23,556 bases of DNA from UBA4055 sp964648295 (GCA_964648295.1 CAZYNH010000022.1:1-23556), one strand, 5' to 3'. Shown: positions 15,671 to 23,076, counted from the first letter of the stretch. Translations and numbers: made by a program. Notes: generated by a model not told the origin, from the letters alone.

Positions 15671-16222
15671 ATGGATAAGATATTTCTCTTCATAATAATA
15701 ATGATCATTTCCTCGCTTATCTCAAAAAACAAAAAAAAGAAGGCGGATCAGGCGCGAATTCAGCAATATAAGCAAAACACAGCTACAAAAGCAAAGCCAG
15801 AGCCTGACAGAAACTCCGGAAATGGAGCCGCTTCTCAGCTCAAAGACCTTCTCAGCAGGTACGGAGCGCTTAATGACGCGGAGAGGCATGCTGAACAAAA
15901 CAAGACAAATGTTCAGTATGATGTTTATTCCGAGAAACCTTACGAGGACAGGCATCACCAACAGGAGGTCGAAAGGGAAAATTACGAGGAGTATTCCGAG
16001 AGTCGTGAGAAGTTTCCCGATGAGCATGTTATAGATCTTGAATATAAAGAGAAATATGAGAGCAGTATCGGGAACACTTCGAGAATAAAAGTCGAGCATG
16101 ACTGGAATTCAAAGACTGAAGTAAAAAAGCCCCGGATTAAGCTGTCGGAAGTGTTCGGGTCTAAGAAAAAACTGAGAAATTCGATCATAGCTTCAGAGGT
16201 TTTGAGCAGAAAATACTGCTAG
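15671..16222 (+). CDS. Small lysine-rich membrane-anchored protein downstream of floA, unknown function
   Basis: I do not recognise a family. The 183 residues begin with a single hydrophobic segment (IFLFIIIMIISSLIS), followed at once by a lysine cluster (KNKKKK) and a long, strongly charged, low-complexity Glu/Lys/Arg/Gln/Tyr-rich tail that looks largely disordered. The topology would put the N-terminus outside and the tail in the cytoplasm, by the positive-inside rule. The start is placed at the second ATG (15671), because GGAG at 15661-15664 abuts the first ATG (15665) but is six bases from the second. It begins 15 bases after the floA stop, so it is most likely part of the NfeD-FloA unit. 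The stop shares the four bases CTAG with the stop of the convergent phosphatase-like gene. Confidence 0.7.
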   Translation: MDKIFLFIIIMIISSLISKNKKKKADQARIQQYKQNTATKAKPEPDRNSGNGAASQLKDLLSRYGALNDAERHAEQNKTNVQYDVYSEKPYEDRHHQQEVERENYEEYSESREKFPDEHVIDLEYKEKYESSIGNTSRIKVEHDWNSKTEVKKPRIKLSEVFGSKKKLRNSIIASEVLSRKYC

Positions 16223-17106
16223 TTGACCGTGATCCTGCCGCTTATGTATTTCAAAGCCCTCGAAAATAATAAAGGTTTCGAGGGCTTTTCTTTTGAGCAG
16301 TCGATATATGAGACATCCATCCTTAACGGTTCTGTATGAACCTCAACGGACAAAAAGCCCGGAGCACCCCAAAGCCTGGGCCTTGTGATCGAACCTGTAT
16401 TTATTACAAGGGGCCCTTCAGACCCTGTTTCAGAATAAATATGAAATACATGTGTCGTGGCCGCAAGAACGAGATCGGCTTTTTTCATAACGATCTTTTT
16501 CTGCTCAGGATCCAGCCTGTCAAGCCAGTACCCGAGTCTTGAATGAGCCCCGATTATCACAATGTCGGCCCCGTTCTTATTTATCGCTTTCAAGGTCTCG
16601 ACCATGAACGCTTTCGAATCTTCTCTGAACGACACGGCGTCATCTTTAGGCATGTCTGGGTAGTGAAGCGAGATAAAATGAATTTTTATTCCTTTGTGTT
16701 CGATCACAGCGTAATACTCGGCGCCGTTCTCTCTGAAAAAAACATTCGGTCTCGACTTAATATCCGTCAGGTCGAAGAGAGCCTTTCCCGCTCCCCAGTC
16801 AGCCTGATCTTTCCCGTAAAATTCGTTATCATTGTCCGCTATGGTCGGATAAAAATTCTTTTGCCACCATTCGTTCATTTTCAGAAAATCAATGAACTTG
16901 TTGTTTGTTTTCCTTTTAACATGATCTCCCATGCCCAGAACGAACGGATGGTATTCATCCTTAACAAATTCAACCATGCGCTCAAATTCAACCCTTTCAT
17001 GACCGTCGCCGGTATTATCGGAGAATACTGAAAAGGTAAAAACCGGCTCTTCGGAGTAGCAGTTCAGAGTTGTAAGAACAAGTATGAATGAAATCATTTT
17101 TAGCAT
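16219..17106 (-). CDS. Exported metallophosphoesterase-like protein with altered active-site motifs
   Basis: A 295-residue protein with an N-terminal signal-like helix (about 3-16); a cysteine at 16 is a poor lipobox. The calcineurin-like phosphoesterase pattern can be traced: a beta strand then SDNTGD (Asp30), GMGD (Asp61), TIADND (90-93), a helix-strand segment ending GAH (His188), and TTHVFH (His219). Compared with the usual D-x-H, GD, GNHD, H and GHxH motifs, several ligand positions are changed: the His of D-x-H, the Asn and His of GNHD, and the first His of GHxH. It may be a divergent subfamily or have lost activity. The start is set at 17106, where an AAGGA ribosome site lies upstream; an ATG 21 bases earlier has none. 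It shares a promoter region with nth, and a terminator for the opposite operon lies inside its 3' end. Confidence 0.7.
   Translation of the reverse strand: MLKMISFILVLTTLNCYSEEPVFTFSVFSDNTGDGHERVEFERMVEFVKDEYHPFVLGMGDHVKRKTNNKFIDFLKMNEWWQKNFYPTIADNDNEFYGKDQADWGAGKALFDLTDIKSRPNVFFRENGAEYYAVIEHKGIKIHFISLHYPDMPKDDAVSFREDSKAFMVETLKAINKNGADIVIIGAHSRLGYWLDRLDPEQKKIVMKKADLVLAATTHVFHIYSETGSEGPLVINTGSITRPRLWGAPGFLSVEVHTEPLRMDVSYIDCSKEKPSKPLLFSRALKYISGRITVN
16253..16293 (+). terminator. Intrinsic terminator of the YbbR-NfeD-FloA operon, inside a convergent gene
   Basis: A perfect 13-bp stem (16253-16265 with 16276-16288) encloses a 10-base loop. On the plus strand it is followed by a T-rich run (CTTTTCTTTT overlaps its end). 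On the minus strand no U run follows. The hairpin begins 31 bases after the stop codon at 16220-16222 and lies within the last 25 codons of the minus-strand phosphoesterase-like gene. Confidence 0.85.
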
Positions 17107-17159
17107 TGTCTTTTTTCCTTCTTTCATCTAAATTTAACACTTTATACCATAAAACACAA
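17106..17159. promoter_or_regulatory. Symmetric divergent promoter for nth and the phosphoesterase-like gene
   Basis: A palindromic TAAATTTA (17129-17136) can serve as the -10 element on both strands. On the plus strand TTGTCT (17106-17111) lies 17 bases upstream of it. On the minus strand TTGTGT (17159-17154) also lies 17 bases upstream. The layout is exactly symmetrical about 17132.5. Start sites would be near 17141 (plus, nth ATG at 17172) and 17124 (minus, ATG at 17106). Inferred from sequence. Confidence 0.45.
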
Positions 17160-17171
17160 ACAAGGTTTGAT

Positions 17172-17819
17172 ATGGACAAAAATAAATTCATAGAGAACAT
17201 AAAAATACTCAGGGAAGAATATAAAAAGTGGAATGCGCCGATAGTCACTCTGATCTCTGTGCAGACTAAAGATCCGTACAAGGTGCTCATCAGTACTCTG
17301 CTTTCGCTCAGAACTAAAGATGAAGTTACGGCTAATGCATCCTACAGGCTTTTCGAAAAAGCAGATACTCCAAAGAAAATGGTCAGGCTTTCAGAAGAAG
17401 AGATACAGGGGTTGATCTATCCTGTGGGTTTCTACAAAAATAAGGCAAAGACGATAATAGAAACTTCCGCGCTTCTTATTGAAAAATTCAGTTCAAAGGT
17501 GCCGGATTCGCTTGAGGAACTTCTAAATATTAAAGGCGTCGGCAGAAAAACCGCGAACCTCGTTCTTGCTCTCGGATACGGTCAGGATACTATCTGCGTT
17601 GACACTCATGTTCACAGGATATCGAACAGGTGGGGGGCCGTTTCTACCAAGACGCCCGAAGAAACCGAATTCGCGCTGATGGAAAAGATCCCGAAAAAGT
17701 ACTGGAGCGAGATCAACGATCTCATGGTCGCTTTCGGGCAGACAATATGCAGGCCGGTCGGGCCGAAGTGCAAAGAGTGCAGGGTCGTTGAATGCCCGTC
17801 GAGAAGAGTAAAATCCTGA
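17172..17819 (+). CDS. nth: Endonuclease III (DNA glycosylase/AP lyase)
   Basis: Base-excision repair enzyme that removes oxidised pyrimidines and cuts at abasic sites. It has 215 residues, close to the usual 211. The helix-hairpin-helix motif is LLNIKGVGRKTANLVL, with the catalytic lysine Lys126. The catalytic aspartate is Asp144 in VDTHVHRI. The C-terminal [4Fe-4S] cysteines are Cys193, Cys200, Cys203 and Cys208, spaced CX6CX2CX4C; the E. coli protein has X5 in the last gap. The start is the ATG at 17172, with AAGG seven to ten bases upstream. A longer reading from 17088 would overlap the divergent gene's start and adds residues not found in the family. Confidence 0.95.
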   Translation: MDKNKFIENIKILREEYKKWNAPIVTLISVQTKDPYKVLISTLLSLRTKDEVTANASYRLFEKADTPKKMVRLSEEEIQGLIYPVGFYKNKAKTIIETSALLIEKFSSKVPDSLEELLNIKGVGRKTANLVLALGYGQDTICVDTHVHRISNRWGAVSTKTPEETEFALMEKIPKKYWSEINDLMVAFGQTICRPVGPKCKECRVVECPSRRVKS

Positions 17820-17825
17820 ATTTTA

Positions 17826-17854
17826 TTGACAATTATGATATTTAGCATTAAATT
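17826..17854 (+). promoter_or_regulatory. Predicted promoter of the M18 aminopeptidase gene
   Basis: TTGACA (17826-17831), a perfect -35 hexamer, then 17 bases and TAAATT (17849-17854), continuing as TAAATTTA. A CGGAGAG ribosome site precedes the ATG at 17903, giving a leader of about 40 bases. It is the best match in the window to the shared promoter pattern. Confidence 0.6.
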
Positions 17855-17902
17855 TAAAGGCTGTTTCTGGTACTTATTAATTGAAATAATCGGAGAGTAA
17901 AA

Positions 17903-19327
17903 ATGGCAGAGAAGAAAAAAAGCGATCTTGAAAAACTTGGTGAAAAACTTCTTTTCAAGAAAAAGAACGCATGGGAAGACATTCCCAAGAAAGAATTCGA
18001 CGAGATCATGGCGCTTTCGGAAGGCTATAAAAAATTCTTAGACGCGAGCAAAACCGAAAGAGAGGCGATGGTTACTGCCGAATATATTTCAAAAAAATTC
18101 GGATTTGTGAACATAAAGAACGCAAAGAAAACCGACAGGAAGCTGTTTCTGAGCTATGACGGAGTTTGCGGCGCTCTGGCTGTGATAAAAGACCCCAAAA
18201 CTTTAAAGAACGGTCTTCTGATAAACGGTGCCCACATTGATGTTCCCAGGATAGACCTGAAGCAGTTCCCGCTTTACGAATCAGAAGATATGGCATATAT
18301 GAAAACCCACTACTACGGCGGTATAAAAAAATTCCAGTGGGTGACAAGGCCTCTAGCTTTGCATGGCGTGATTGTTACCGAGAGCGGAAAAAGCATAAAT
18401 GTAAGTATCGGCGAGAAAAAAGACGATTTCGTTTTCACGATAAACGACATTCTGCCTCATCTTGCGCAGGACCAGTACCAGAAAACTCCCGCCAAGATAA
18501 TCGAAGGCGAGCAGCTCAATATCCTTGTGGGCTCGATCCCCTACAAATTCAAGACAGGCAAAGATTCAATAAAGCTGGCGATACTTGATTATCTGAACAG
18601 GGAGTACGGCATAAAGGAAGAAGACTTCGTATCAGCCGAACTTCAGCTCGTTCCTGCCGGAGAAGCAAAAGATATCGGTTTCGACAGGAGTTTTGTCGGC
18701 GCCCACGGCCAGGACGACAGGATCTGCGCATATCTGGGAATGAAAGCGATACTTGATATGAAAGAATCAGAGGTAAAGAAAAATATCATGATGGTGTTCT
18801 TCGACAAAGAGGAGATCGGTTCGGCAGGGAATGCGGGAGCGGATTCAAATATAGTCGAGAGAATGGTTAACGATATAATGCAGCTGTACGGAGTTGGAGA
18901 CTACAACGCGCTGATCAAAGCGCTTGAGAACTCTAAGCTTCTTTCATCCGATGTTAACGCCGGTATCGATCCGGAATGGAAAGGCGTCTTTGAACCGATG
19001 AATGCGGCAAAAATGGGATACGGTGTATGTCTGACCAAATTTACAGGGTCGGGCGGAAAGGGCGGATCGAACGAGGCGCACGCCGAATTTGTCGCCGACA
19101 TAAGGAAAGCCTTCAACAAAGACAAAGTGTTGTGGCAGACCACAGAGCTCGGGAAAGTTGACCAGGGCGGCGGCGGGACAATCGCGAAGTATCTCGCCAA
19201 GTACGGAATGGATGTGATTGACTGCGGGACAGCTCTCCTGTCAATGCATTCCCCGTTCGAAGTCGCCTCCAAGGCTGATATTTATCACACTTACAAAGCC
19301 TACAAGGCTTTCTATAAATACCTGTAG
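17903..19327 (+). CDS. M18-family metalloaminopeptidase
   Basis: Cytoplasmic zinc aminopeptidase of family M18 (aspartyl aminopeptidase type), 474 residues, as in the Clostridium/Thermotoga branch of the family. The metal and catalytic residues are visible: His111 (GAHIDVPR), bridging Asp271 or Asp272 (GQDDR), the Glu pair 303-304 (DKEEIGS), Asp350 (SSDVNAG) and His449 (SMHSPFE). DDR followed by CAYLGM-like sequence, and GSGGKGGSNEAHAEF, are also typical. It releases N-terminal residues, often acidic, from peptides. There is no signal peptide. It has its own promoter, and an intrinsic terminator begins 18 bases after its stop, so it is probably transcribed alone, with some read-through into the methyltransferase gene. 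Confidence 0.93.
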   Translation: MAEKKKSDLEKLGEKLLFKKKNAWEDIPKKEFDEIMALSEGYKKFLDASKTEREAMVTAEYISKKFGFVNIKNAKKTDRKLFLSYDGVCGALAVIKDPKTLKNGLLINGAHIDVPRIDLKQFPLYESEDMAYMKTHYYGGIKKFQWVTRPLALHGVIVTESGKSINVSIGEKKDDFVFTINDILPHLAQDQYQKTPAKIIEGEQLNILVGSIPYKFKTGKDSIKLAILDYLNREYGIKEEDFVSAELQLVPAGEAKDIGFDRSFVGAHGQDDRICAYLGMKAILDMKESEVKKNIMMVFFDKEEIGSAGNAGADSNIVERMVNDIMQLYGVGDYNALIKALENSKLLSSDVNAGIDPEWKGVFEPMNAAKMGYGVCLTKFTGSGGKGGSNEAHAEFVADIRKAFNKDKVLWQTTELGKVDQGGGGTIAKYLAKYGMDVIDCGTALLSMHSPFEVASKADIYHTYKAYKAFYKYL

Positions 19328-19344
19328 AACTGAATTGACAGGAG

Positions 19345-19372
19345 AAAAGGGCGTTCTGATACGCCCTTTTTT
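19345..19372 (+). terminator. Intrinsic terminator after the M18 gene, abutting the next start codon
   Basis: A perfect 10-bp stem (19345-19354 with 19361-19370) encloses a 6-base loop, with six T at 19367-19372 on the plus strand. The ATG of the methyltransferase gene follows directly at 19373. On the minus strand an A run at the stem base also gives a short U run, but no minus-strand gene ends nearby. Confidence 0.88.
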
Positions 19373-20095
19373 ATGCCCATGAACAAAGAGAATGTACGCA
19401 TAATTCTGTCCCGCATCTGGTCGCCCGGCAATGTCGGTTCGATCCTCCGCGCGATGAAAAATTTCGGCTTCACCGACCTGGTGTCGGTCAATCAGATGAA
19501 TCATTCCGAGGAGGAGATACTCACCATGTGCGCGGGGGCCAAAGACCACTTCCGGCACCTCCGCTACAGCGATGATCTCAAGAGGGAAGTTTCCGATCTC
19601 TCAGCTGTTTACGCGTTTACGGCAAGAAAAAGAAGGTTCTACAAGGTGATCACTCCGGATGAGATGGCCCGGGAGATCGCCGGGATGCCGCAGACCGCTA
19701 AAATTGGCCTCATGTTCGGGAACGAGACCAACGGACTTCAGAATGAAGAGACGGATCTCTGCGATAAGCTTGTTATGATCCCGACAGAAAAAGAATACTC
19801 TTCTCTTAACATAGCCAGCGCAGTGATGATAGCGCTTTATGAAATATCGAAGCTGAAGCATCAAAGTGAAACGCCTGAAGATCCCGATGCCGATCTTGTA
19901 GATATTTCGTATAAAGAAAAAATGTTCGAAACGCTTGATAGAGTCATACAGAGCAAAATTATGGTTACTTCCGATAATAAAGACCAGATAAGGGAGAATG
20001 TACGCCACATATTCCGCAGGCTCAGACTCAACAGAAAAGAAGCAGGCTTTATTAAAAGTATTTTCGAGATAATCGACAGGAAAATAAACTCCTGA
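19373..20095 (+). CDS. SpoU-type (TrmH/TrmJ) tRNA/rRNA 2'-O-methyltransferase, TrmJ-like
   Basis: SPOUT-fold RNA ribose methyltransferase of 240 residues. Motif 1 is the SPGNVGSILRAMKNFG segment with catalytic Arg26 and Asn20; motif 2 is LMFGNETNGL (113-122); motif 3 is SSLNIASAV (143-151). The layout, with the ILTMCAGAKDH segment after motif 1 and a helical C-terminal extension (about 165-240), is that of TrmJ, which methylates position 32 of tRNAs. The exact RNA target is inferred. The first ATG (19373) lies at the end of the upstream terminator; a second ATG six bases on (19379) is equally likely. Neither has a ribosome site outside the hairpin. The stop codon directly abuts the stop of the convergent beta-helix gene. 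Confidence 0.85.
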   Translation: MPMNKENVRIILSRIWSPGNVGSILRAMKNFGFTDLVSVNQMNHSEEEILTMCAGAKDHFRHLRYSDDLKREVSDLSAVYAFTARKRRFYKVITPDEMAREIAGMPQTAKIGLMFGNETNGLQNEETDLCDKLVMIPTEKEYSSLNIASAVMIALYEISKLKHQSETPEDPDADLVDISYKEKMFETLDRVIQSKIMVTSDNKDQIRENVRHIFRRLRLNRKEAGFIKSIFEIIDRKINS

Positions 20096-23017
20096 TCATT
20101 TTACCATCAGCATCCGTTTCGTCATCTTTTTACCGTCAACTTCAAGCGTGTAGTAATACACACCGGAATTCAAAGCGTCAGCATTGAACACGACACTGTG
20201 ATTGCCTGCCTTGAGGTCTTTTTCAACAAGCTTGGCAACCACCTGACCGAGAACATTATAAACAGTCAGTTCAACCTTACCAGACCTTGCAAGAGTAAAC
20301 TTGATATTCGTAGCAGGATTGAACGGGTTGGGGTAATTCTGATACAGCTTCGTAGTCACAGGAAGCGAACTCTCACCTTCCTCGATTGAGGTCGGATCGT
20401 ATTCATAACATCCGATGCTCGGGAACTCTCCTCTCGGAAAGCCTGCAATGTCAAACAAAGGCACATCATCTGTCCATATACCCGCATTACGCAACGGAGA
20501 AGTCTCTTGTATCCACCAGTGATTTCTGTCCGGATCGGAAAAGTACGGCGAGTTCGGATCGCCTGCGTTGTTGGGGGATAAATCAATATTACCATCACCA
20601 TCGTAACCGCCGGTAATTGCACAGTGACTGATAGTCTGCAATGGGCCGAAATACCATTCATATTCAAATACAAACGAAGATGAGTCACTGCTCCAGATCA
20701 CGCTATTCTGAAAAATTTCGTAATTATCCCCATATGTGTTATCGCTTTTAATATGTACATTACTGCCGCCCAATGGCGCTGTGTTGTTTGCAATTGTGGA
20801 ATTAAAAACTCTTAATGTGTCCGATTCAAGAAATACATTTATTTCAGCCCAGTGGTAGATACCGCCACCACTTTCAAGAGCATTGTTGCCGTATATTAAG
20901 CAATTTTTTATTGTGGGATATGCTCCCTCACTATAAATACCCCCTCCATTCATTACGGCTGTATTCTCAGTAATGATAGAATATTCTATTATTGGATAGC
21001 AAGGTGCAGCGCCATTTGAGATACCGCCGCCGACTATTGCATGATTATTTCTTATCAGGCAGTTGGATATTTTAGGTGATGAGTACCAATTGTATATGCC
21101 TCCGCCGAGAAGCGATCCGCCCCTTATAGAACCGTCAGCATTTCCATCTTGTATTGTAAATCCGTCCAATATTGATCCATCGTGTTTAGTCCCACCATTA
21201 TATACCACATGATAGCAGTTATCTCCCGCATATCCTTCAACGCCAATGTCGCCGGATAAAATTGTTTCATTATTTTTAATATCTCTTTGACTCAGTGAAT
21301 TTTCGTATCCTGCAAAACCGCCGAATATTTTTTTCTTATTCAGAAGGCGAAAATGCTTCTCTCTTTCAGTCGTTCCGTGAGATAAATCAATATGTGGCCA
21401 TCCTGTCGGTATATACTTACCTTTTGCAACCCATATTTCAGTTACTGTAGTATCTCCAATTGCATTCTGTAGTTCGTTACCATTAAGTGCATCCGACCAA
21501 GATGATCCGTTGCCTGTTCCGTCAGTTTTTACATAAACAATACCGTTCTCGTCTAGCTGAATAATTAAGATCGGATTGGTAGTAAAAGTTAATTCTTCAT
21601 CAGAATAAGCGTAACCGAACCTGTTCTCGCAATATGCTCTGAAATAGTATGTTGTATCAGGCGAAAGATTCGTAACTAACAGTTCGAATTCTCCAATGTT
21701 AATCAACTCTATCAGCCTGTAGAGCGTGCCCTCGGTTTCAGGATCGAATCCCGGAGTAAGGCTGTATTTTACACCTTTTGCGATAATATCTGTTCCGCCG
21801 TTATCGGTTATATTGCCTTTAATTGTAGCGTAAGTAGAACCGATATTTTCCGCAGGTAATGTTGATAAGACAGGAACAGATGCGTTAGGTTCAGAACTTA
21901 CCTTTTCAATTGCACCAAGATCATTGCAAATACCTTGAGGTCGAGGTGTTAAATATATGTCCGTGTTGTTAGAGTTCCAGAAAACACCTGAATCTATACA
22001 TGGAGAAATTTCTTGAAGCGACCAGTCTTTATTGTCCGGATCTGTAAAATACGGGGAATTCGGATCACCAACATTTTTTGATGATAAATTATAGTTTTCA
22101 AATCCGTCAAATCCGCCTTCTATTGCATTAATATTAAATTTAACATAGCTGACGGAATAATACCTGTAAATCTGTTCAGAGCCTTTGTTACCCCAAATAA
22201 TGCTGTTTGTAACTCCGTTTCGGCCGATATGCCTGCCTTCGAGATACTTATCGGGTTCATGTAGATAAATTCCGCTACCTTCATCAGCAGAATTATTAAC
22301 GATTGTGCAATTAGTTACTACTGTTGAAGTACTTCTTGCATATATGGCTCCGCCCAGTGAAGCTGAGTTATTATAAAAAATGCAGTTTTCAATAATCACA
22401 GAAAAACGATCATAAAAAGAACCATCAAAACCGCTCCAGCTGAATATGGCCCCGCCATAGTTATATGCTTTATTATCTTTGAAAGTACAATTCCTGATAA
22501 TGATATTATCTTTGTGTAAATTAATCGCCCCGCCGCCGAATCTGGTACTGTCAGCATTACCGTCCTTTATCGTAAATCCGTCAATTATACTTAATGACCA
22601 ATCAGCATCCCTGTAATAATTTAAAACATTATAGCAATTATCTGAATTATCACCCTCTATCCCTATATCACCTGAAAGGATTGTCTCATTAGCCTTAATG
22701 TCTCTCTCTTCAATAGAATTTTCTGTGCCGTTGAACCCGCCATACAGTGAATAAGTAAAGCCGAATACATACTCTCTTTTATCTTCAACATCTGTAAATC
22801 CTGCCCTCGAGTTCGGTTTGTAAATACCTTTTGCTATCCAGACTTGATCCCCTTCTTCAACACATTTGTTGTTGGCAGTTTGCAGAGAGTCGCCGGGGAA
22901 AGCATTTTCCCAAGATGATCCGTCAAAGTTTCCATTTCCATTCTGAGTTACATAATAGATAGTTGAAAACAACATATTTGAGGCTATAAATATCATTATC
23001 GTCAGTATTTGTTTCAT
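20096..23017 (-). CDS. Large secreted beta-helix protein with duplicated halves and a T9SS type-A sorting domain
   Basis: A 973-residue surface or secreted protein. A signal peptide covers about residues 1-18 (MKQILTIMIF, ending LFS). Two homologous halves follow, about 21-375 and 493-872. Each opens with a GSSW motif, has an NETILSGDIG motif and DGFTI-x-DGNAD, continues as right-handed parallel beta-helix repeats rich in GGGI and NC-x-I-x-NN, and ends with GDPNSPYF. A fibronectin type III domain (about 381-482) separates them. The C-terminal 80 or so residues are a T9SS type-A sorting domain (QNYPNPFNP, then YNVLGQVV, NSGVYYYTLEVDGK and a basic MTKRMLMVK end). The T9SS would export it and anchor or release it at the cell surface. 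Beta-helix proteins of this kind often act on or bind polysaccharides, but no catalytic residues can be named. The start is 23017, where GGAG lies six bases upstream; an upstream TTG (23029) overlaps that site. Confidence 0.88.
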   Translation of the reverse strand: MKQILTIMIFIASNMLFSTIYYVTQNGNGNFDGSSWENAFPGDSLQTANNKCVEEGDQVWIAKGIYKPNSRAGFTDVEDKREYVFGFTYSLYGGFNGTENSIEERDIKANETILSGDIGIEGDNSDNCYNVLNYYRDADWSLSIIDGFTIKDGNADSTRFGGGAINLHKDNIIIRNCTFKDNKAYNYGGAIFSWSGFDGSFYDRFSVIIENCIFYNNSASLGGAIYARSTSTVVTNCTIVNNSADEGSGIYLHEPDKYLEGRHIGRNGVTNSIIWGNKGSEQIYRYYSVSYVKFNINAIEGGFDGFENYNLSSKNVGDPNSPYFTDPDNKDWSLQEISPCIDSGVFWNSNNTDIYLTPRPQGICNDLGAIEKVSSEPNASVPVLSTLPAENIGSTYATIKGNITDNGGTDIIAKGVKYSLTPGFDPETEGTLYRLIELINIGEFELLVTNLSPDTTYYFRAYCENRFGYAYSDEELTFTTNPILIIQLDENGIVYVKTDGTGNGSSWSDALNGNELQNAIGDTTVTEIWVAKGKYIPTGWPHIDLSHGTTEREKHFRLLNKKKIFGGFAGYENSLSQRDIKNNETILSGDIGVEGYAGDNCYHVVYNGGTKHDGSILDGFTIQDGNADGSIRGGSLLGGGIYNWYSSPKISNCLIRNNHAIVGGGISNGAAPCYPIIEYSIITENTAVMNGGGIYSEGAYPTIKNCLIYGNNALESGGGIYHWAEINVFLESDTLRVFNSTIANNTAPLGGSNVHIKSDNTYGDNYEIFQNSVIWSSDSSSFVFEYEWYFGPLQTISHCAITGGYDGDGNIDLSPNNAGDPNSPYFSDPDRNHWWIQETSPLRNAGIWTDDVPLFDIAGFPRGEFPSIGCYEYDPTSIEEGESSLPVTTKLYQNYPNPFNPATNIKFTLARSGKVELTVYNVLGQVVAKLVEKDLKAGNHSVVFNADALNSGVYYYTLEVDGKKMTKRMLMVK

Positions 23018-23076
23018 TTCTTTCTCCAAGCATTCTACATTTAGTTAATATACAAATAAATTTTCGGAATTCCGAG

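Noticed and set aside
17088..17171. A longer N-terminus for endonuclease III beginning at 17088.
   Set aside because: The extra hydrophobic residues are not part of the family, and the region overlaps the start of the divergent gene and the predicted promoter.
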